Assembly: GCA_934216615.1 (NCBI GenBank)
Contig: CAKQCB010000001.1
Span: 915,727 to 979,726 of the forward strand
DNA length: 64,000 bases
DNA from: an uncultured Anaerolineae bacterium
Lineage (GTDB): Bacteria; Chloroflexota; Anaerolineae; Aggregatilineales; Phototrophicaceae
Reading direction: 5' to 3'
Shown here: positions 60,210-64,000 of the stretch, piece after piece
Layout of the letters: each line of letters opens with the position of its first letter
Numbering within the stretch: the stretch's first letter is position 1
Made by a program: the position numbers and the translations under genes
The notes under the pieces: model-generated
Seen by the model: only the letters and a program-made list of their open reading frames with translations
Told to the model about the DNA's origin: nothing
The model's database searches: none

Positions 60210-60390
60210 GACCTCTTCCATCCGGACTGTAACCGTCGGCTCTGGTTTCACACCAGATCCACCGGCATGATGATTGCTCATCATGGCGCACCTTCCCCCT
60301 AGAGAGAAAGTGACACGGGTCGCGGGCTTGAGATGCTCATCAAAGTCATCTTTTACCGCCGGTGAGGAATTTCACCTCGCCCCGAGGCTG
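60210..60390 (-). promoter_or_regulatory. FMN riboswitch (RFN element)
   Basis: On the reverse strand the conserved RFN blocks occur in order: GAGGTGAAATTCCTCACCGG then CGGTAAAAG, a variable arm, GCCGGTGGATCTGGTGTGAA, then CCGACGGTTACAGTCCGGAT followed by GGAAGAGG, closing with the 5' CCTC. One arm between blocks is longer than usual (about 90 bases). It controls the downstream ribX-ribY-ribY operon. FMN binding is expected to reduce expression. Confidence 0.92.
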
Positions 60391-60462
60391 CCTGTCATTG
60401 ATCGTTTTATTATAGTAGGAATTTAGAGGAACTGCTACCGCGTGTACAAAATTTCACGATGT

Positions 60463-61761
60463 TTATTCTGAAACGAGTGTCTCACCACGCGGTAAAGTGA
60501 AGATCACCATCCCACCTTTTTCGCCCGCCCGAACCCCTTCAGCCCAGATAGAACCACCATGTGCTTCTACAATATGCTTGCAGATTGCCAGCCCTAACCC
60601 AGTCCCATCTTTCCCAGAACGTGAAGGGTCTACTTGGTAAAAACGCTCAAAGATACGATCCGCATGTTCAAACGGTACACCCGGCCCACGATCAACCACC
60701 CGCACCTCTACCCAATCATCCGACTGGCTGGCTTGTAAACTGATCGTCTCTGCTGGGGGTGACCATTTGATCGCGTTATGAATCAAGTTGGTGATGACAC
60801 GGCGCGTCTGATCATAGTCTGCCAAAACGATAATAGGGTCATCCATTTGGACTTGGATTTTGATGTCTTTGGTTTCGCTCTGGTCATTCATACGCTCAAG
60901 GACTTCATCCACTAACGTTTTTAATGGGAAGTCAACCATGCGCAGGATGGCCTGTCCCGATTCAATCATGGACAGGTCAAGCAGTTCTTGCACCAACCAC
61001 AATAATGAGTCGGTTTCGCGCGCGACAGCACGTAACGCCGAAGCACTCTGTTTCCGCTTGGGGTTGTCTTGTTCGTGAAACAAGCTCTCAATAATCAGGC
61101 GGATGTTGGCGATTGGTGTACGTAATTCATGCGAAATATTCGCGACCATATCCCGACGAGCACGATTTAAGCGCACAAGGTCGGTGATGTCTTGAAATGC
61201 AATCGCCACAAAATTGTAACCCGCACGATGAATGACTTGAATCCGCGTCCTAAACGTCCGCTGATCATAGTTGATCTGTTCTTCAAGGAACTCTTCGGCA
61301 TTCGCCACCGCATCATCCACCATCGACACTAAATCAGGCAGATCAGTGACGCTTAAAAGGGTTTGACCGATGGGACGCTTCTGTTTAAAGAGAGTTTCCG
61401 CACTATCGTTAATGGCGATGATTTTCTGCTGATGATCTAAAACCAACAGGGCATCATACGCGCTGTTGGCGAGCGTCAGCACTAAGGCCAGTTTGTACTG
61501 CCATTCAGACGTATCGGGATGGGTTTCATCCTGATCTGCCACCGCTTGGCGAAGCAAATTGGCTTCTCTCAAGGCTTTCAGGTCAACTTCTTCAGAGAGG
61601 ATTTCTTGACGCATCGACGTTAACGCGGCTTGATGTTCATCCAGCGTCCGTTGGAGATGATGTACAGCATCTTCGCTACTGCTTAGGGCATCGCGCAGAA
61701 ATTGCAAGCGTTTTTCACGTGCAAGATAGAGTTCATGATCGTTCATTTTAGAAGCAGTCAT
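60463..61761 (-). CDS. PAS-domain sensor histidine kinase
   Basis: The 432-residue kinase has no membrane span. An N-terminal coiled coil (SSEDAVHHLQRTLDEHQAAL), a PAS domain (AYDALLVLDHQQKIIAINDS), HisKA with the phospho-histidine in MVANISHELRTPIANIRLI, and HATPase boxes ITNLIHNAIKWSP, VDRGPGVP and GTGLGLAICKHIVEAHGG are present. It lies 12 bases after a PhoB-type regulator, with which it forms a PhoR/PhoB-like pair. The signal is unknown. Confidence 0.87.
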   Translation of the reverse strand: MTASKMNDHELYLAREKRLQFLRDALSSSEDAVHHLQRTLDEHQAALTSMRQEILSEEVDLKALREANLLRQAVADQDETHPDTSEWQYKLALVLTLANSAYDALLVLDHQQKIIAINDSAETLFKQKRPIGQTLLSVTDLPDLVSMVDDAVANAEEFLEEQINYDQRTFRTRIQVIHRAGYNFVAIAFQDITDLVRLNRARRDMVANISHELRTPIANIRLIIESLFHEQDNPKRKQSASALRAVARETDSLLWLVQELLDLSMIESGQAILRMVDFPLKTLVDEVLERMNDQSETKDIKIQVQMDDPIIVLADYDQTRRVITNLIHNAIKWSPPAETISLQASQSDDWVEVRVVDRGPGVPFEHADRIFERFYQVDPSRSGKDGTGLGLAICKHIVEAHGGSIWAEGVRAGEKGGMVIFTLPRGETLVSE

Positions 61762-61773
61762 TGAGAGAGTCGA

Positions 61774-62460
61774 TTAGCCTTCAAAACGATAGCCTACCCC
61801 ACGCACCGTCACAATCCGCTGAGGGTTAGAGGCGTCGTCTTCAATTTTTTCACGCAGCCAACGAATATGCACATCGACGGTGCGTTTATCTACAAAGTAA
61901 TCGTAGCCCCACACTTTCGCCAAGATCAAATCTCGTGAGAGGACAACGCCTTTATTGCGCATCAACTCGGTGAGGAGATCGAATTCTTTATTGCTCAAGT
62001 TCTTTTCTTCACCATCACGGAATAAGCGACGGCCGGTTAAACTCAAGCGTAAGTCATTACTGACTAATTCTTCTTGTAGTACAGAATGTCCCGGCGCACG
62101 ACGCATCACCGCACGCACACGGGCTAAAAATTCACCAAGCGCAAGGGGCTTGACCATGTAATCATCGGCACCACTTTCTAACCCGACAATTTTATCCACT
62201 TCACTGCTTCGCGCAGTTAGCATAATGATCGGAATATGCGCCGTTGTGGTATCTCGTCTAATCATACGGCAGAGGCTCAGCCCATCCAATTTTGGCAGCA
62301 TGATATCCAGAACCACCAGATCAGGATGTTCCGTATGTACTTTTTCTAAGCCGTCTTCACCATCAAATGCGGTAAAAACGGAATATCCTTCGCTACGTAA
62401 TTTGTCAGCAAGTTCGGTAGCGAGCGTCTTTTGATCTTCAACGATGAGAACTTTTGCCAT
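61774..62460 (-). CDS. OmpR/PhoB-family response regulator
   Basis: From ATG 62460 (AAGGTGATAAAG upstream) the 228-residue product has a complete receiver: acidic pair in IVEDQKT, phospho-acceptor in LVVLDIMLPKLDG, threonine in IIMLTARS, lysine in VKPLALGE. A winged-helix output domain ends in VDVHIRWLREKIE and VRGVGYRF. It is first in a two-gene unit with the histidine kinase and is the likely target of that kinase. Confidence 0.9.
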   Translation of the reverse strand: MAKVLIVEDQKTLATELADKLRSEGYSVFTAFDGEDGLEKVHTEHPDLVVLDIMLPKLDGLSLCRMIRRDTTTAHIPIIMLTARSSEVDKIVGLESGADDYMVKPLALGEFLARVRAVMRRAPGHSVLQEELVSNDLRLSLTGRRLFRDGEEKNLSNKEFDLLTELMRNKGVVLSRDLILAKVWGYDYFVDKRTVDVHIRWLREKIEDDASNPQRIVTVRGVGYRFEG

Positions 62461-62573
62461 CTTTATCACCTTGATAAGGCCATTACATTCTTAAGATTAT
62501 CAAGGAAGTGTTTAAATTCGATTAAATCTCAGGTCAAGTTTTTTAACATCTTGACCTACTCTTAAAATAACTT

Positions 62574-63539
62574 TCATCTATCGCCTAAAGCGCGTATTCC
62601 ACCTAACGATGTGGCATGAATTACCGCATTTCGAATGGCTTTAGCGAATACTTCTGCAGCGAAAGCGCCTATAAATGAGACATCCGCCTCAATTTGACCA
62701 CTCGCAAGTGCAAAGATTGTATCACCATCGAACATTGTATGGGCAGGCTGAACAGCGCGTGCCAGCCCATCATGTGCCATACTGGCAACTTTATTCGCGC
62801 CCTCTTTGGTCAAACGCGCGTTGGTTGCCACCGCACCAATGACGGTATTTTCACGGGATGGGGTCTGCGCCATTTGTCCCATAATGTTGAGCGTCCCTAG
62901 AAATTGATCGGGTTGTTCGGGCGAAGACACCCCTGCAAGAATAGTTCCATCCTCTGCAAGAATATCACCGATGGCATTCACTGCGGTGATCGCCGCAATC
63001 ACCAGCCCGCTGGGAAAGGTAATGGACGCCGAGCCTAGCCCGCCTTTCATGGCGAAGTCGTTTCCCAAAATAGACCCGACCCGACAGCCTGTGCCAGCGC
63101 CGACACTTCCCTGGAGAACAGGGGCTGTACTCGCGTTTTCACAAGCCTGATAGCCCATTGAGGCATCAGGATATTGATCCGACTTCCCCACGGCCAAATC
63201 AAATAGGATGGCTTGCGAGACAATCGGCACGATGATATCTGGAGGCACGGTAAAACCAATTTTCTTCTCGGATAAAAAGCGCATCACCCCATCAGCAGCA
63301 GCAAGGCCAAACGCGCTTCCGCCTGAAAGCACCACTGCATGAATCTGCTGTACTTGATGTTCAGAGCGAAGCAAGTCCGTTTCACGCGTTCCAGGGGAAC
63401 CTCCACGCACATCAACCCCACCGACTGTCCCTTCAGGGCAAAGGATGACCGTACAGCCGGTTATCCCCTCAAGATCAGTGATCTGTCCCACTTTAAAACC
63501 CGGTACAGCAGTCAGTGTATTATTCGTCATCATCTTCAT
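62574..63539 (-). CDS. P1-family (S58, DmpA-like) peptidase
   Basis: The 321-residue product matches the S58 family of self-processing N-terminal nucleophile hydrolases. It has the start VGQITDLEGITGCTVILCPEG, VDVRGGSPGTRETDLL, VVLSGGSAFGLAAADGVM, and later NDFAMKGGLGSASI with the region holding the processing serine. Members cleave N-terminal residues or beta-peptides. It overlaps the DUF2007 gene by about 10-20 bases (starts 63539, 63533 or 63530), so translation is coupled. Confidence 0.85.
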   Translation of the reverse strand: MKMMTNNTLTAVPGFKVGQITDLEGITGCTVILCPEGTVGGVDVRGGSPGTRETDLLRSEHQVQQIHAVVLSGGSAFGLAAADGVMRFLSEKKIGFTVPPDIIVPIVSQAILFDLAVGKSDQYPDASMGYQACENASTAPVLQGSVGAGTGCRVGSILGNDFAMKGGLGSASITFPSGLVIAAITAVNAIGDILAEDGTILAGVSSPEQPDQFLGTLNIMGQMAQTPSRENTVIGAVATNARLTKEGANKVASMAHDGLARAVQPAHTMFDGDTIFALASGQIEADVSFIGAFAAEVFAKAIRNAVIHATSLGGIRALGDR

Positions 63540-63816
63540 CTAAAAATTCATCAGAGAGATCGTCTTCATCCACATCCTCATTGAGGATGTCCAACGCGCG
63601 TTGATAGTCACGTTCCGCGACCAAGACTTTCACCTCAGCCAATGGCCCTACCATGAACCCATAAGCCGCGCCGATGGATTCTTGATGCGTCCATGAAGGG
63701 ATGCCATTCGCCTCCAATCGCCCTTTAATGACATGGGCTTCGGGTGAGCTATTAGCAACATACACAATGGACCAACCAGAGTTTTCAAATGACTTGCCAT
63801 CACCGCGGTAAATCAT
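63520..63816 (-). CDS. DUF2007-family protein with acidic tail
   Basis: The 98-residue product has a DUF2007-type signal-transducer-like domain (WSIVYVANSSPEAHVIKGRLEANGIPSW, then VKVLVAERDYQRALDIL) and an acidic tail (EDVDEDDLSDEFLDEDDDE). AAGGAGAG lies 8 bases before the ATG. Function of the family is not established. It is the first gene of a two-gene unit with the P1 peptidase. Confidence 0.75.
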   Translation of the reverse strand: MIYRGDGKSFENSGWSIVYVANSSPEAHVIKGRLEANGIPSWTHQESIGAAYGFMVGPLAEVKVLVAERDYQRALDILNEDVDEDDLSDEFLDEDDDE

Positions 63817-63914
63817 AGACTACTCTCCTTAACCTTTATAATTCTTGTAAGCTTACCACTTTTCTATTGGATAAACATAAACTTCGTATTGGGGAAAAGA
63901 AGGGGGAAACAAAA

Positions 63915-63934
63915 AACGCGCTAGTGTGCGCGTT
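63915..63934 (-). terminator. Intrinsic terminator near the right edge
   Basis: A 7-bp GC-rich stem (63915-63921 with 63928-63934) has TTTTTTG following on the reverse strand. It probably ends a leftward gene whose coding region begins beyond the window. The last 65 bases show no supportable gene end. Confidence 0.6.
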
Positions 63935-64000
63935 CTTTTGTGTGTTTCGTGTTTGGTATCGGTTGTCGAAGGATATGATGACGAGAACGGGGTGTCGGTT

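Noticed and set aside
1..64000. CRISPR array
   Set aside because: No series of regularly spaced direct repeats was seen; repeated sequence is limited to Thr/Pro coding repeats and short operators.

Overview
The window looks like a chromosomal segment of a Chloroflexota bacterium, probably of the Anaerolineae. The reasons are the Thr/Pro-rich linkers in exported proteins, a RibX/RibY riboflavin transporter under an FMN riboswitch, a glucosyl-3-phosphoglycerate synthase, and many GTG/TTG starts. This is inference from gene content; no rRNA or other strong phylogenetic marker is present.

Layout. 1-6.3 kb holds nusB-tatC-rocF facing a reverse set (CPBP membrane protease, secreted peptidase-like protein, rlmN). 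6.3-10.6 kb is a reverse sulfate ABC transporter operon (sbp-cysT-cysW-cysA). Its leader carries two consecutive short open reading frames with runs of Cys codons, each followed by an intrinsic terminator and a possible antiterminator, which looks like tandem cysteine-sensing transcription attenuation. 10.6-16.5 kb has a small membrane protein, an SDR enzyme, a WD40 protein, and a scarred stretch with a broken ribbon-helix-helix gene, a relaxase-like gene with an early stop, and a histidine kinase lacking a normal start.

16.55-33.66 kb is an integrated element of about 17.1 kb bounded by a 16-bp direct repeat that is the 3' end of a tRNA-Ser(GCT) gene. It encodes a large serine recombinase, an FtsK/HerA-type ATPase, a repressor/RHH divergent switch, an exonuclease, HNH and winged-helix proteins, and a run of very small single-span membrane proteins plus long Thr/Pro-linked surface proteins. 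The order of the last group resembles a filamentous (inovirus-like) virion module. The recombinase frame runs through the attachment core into the tRNA gene, and its likely native 3' end lies at the other end of the element.

33.6-64 kb is ordinary chromosome: two tRNA-Ser genes, a glycosyltransferase, hemH, a divergent iron-siderophore uptake and flavodoxin locus sharing a 19-bp upstream element, a GT4 glycosyltransferase with a Usp-GpgS fusion, iolC-iolB, an MFS exporter, a TPR protein, a VOC protein, rpsT, several signal-transduction proteins, an M20 peptidase, a cysteine-desulfurase-like enzyme, the FMN-riboswitch ribX-ribY-ribY operon, a PhoB/PhoR-like pair, a P1-family peptidase and a DUF2007 protein.
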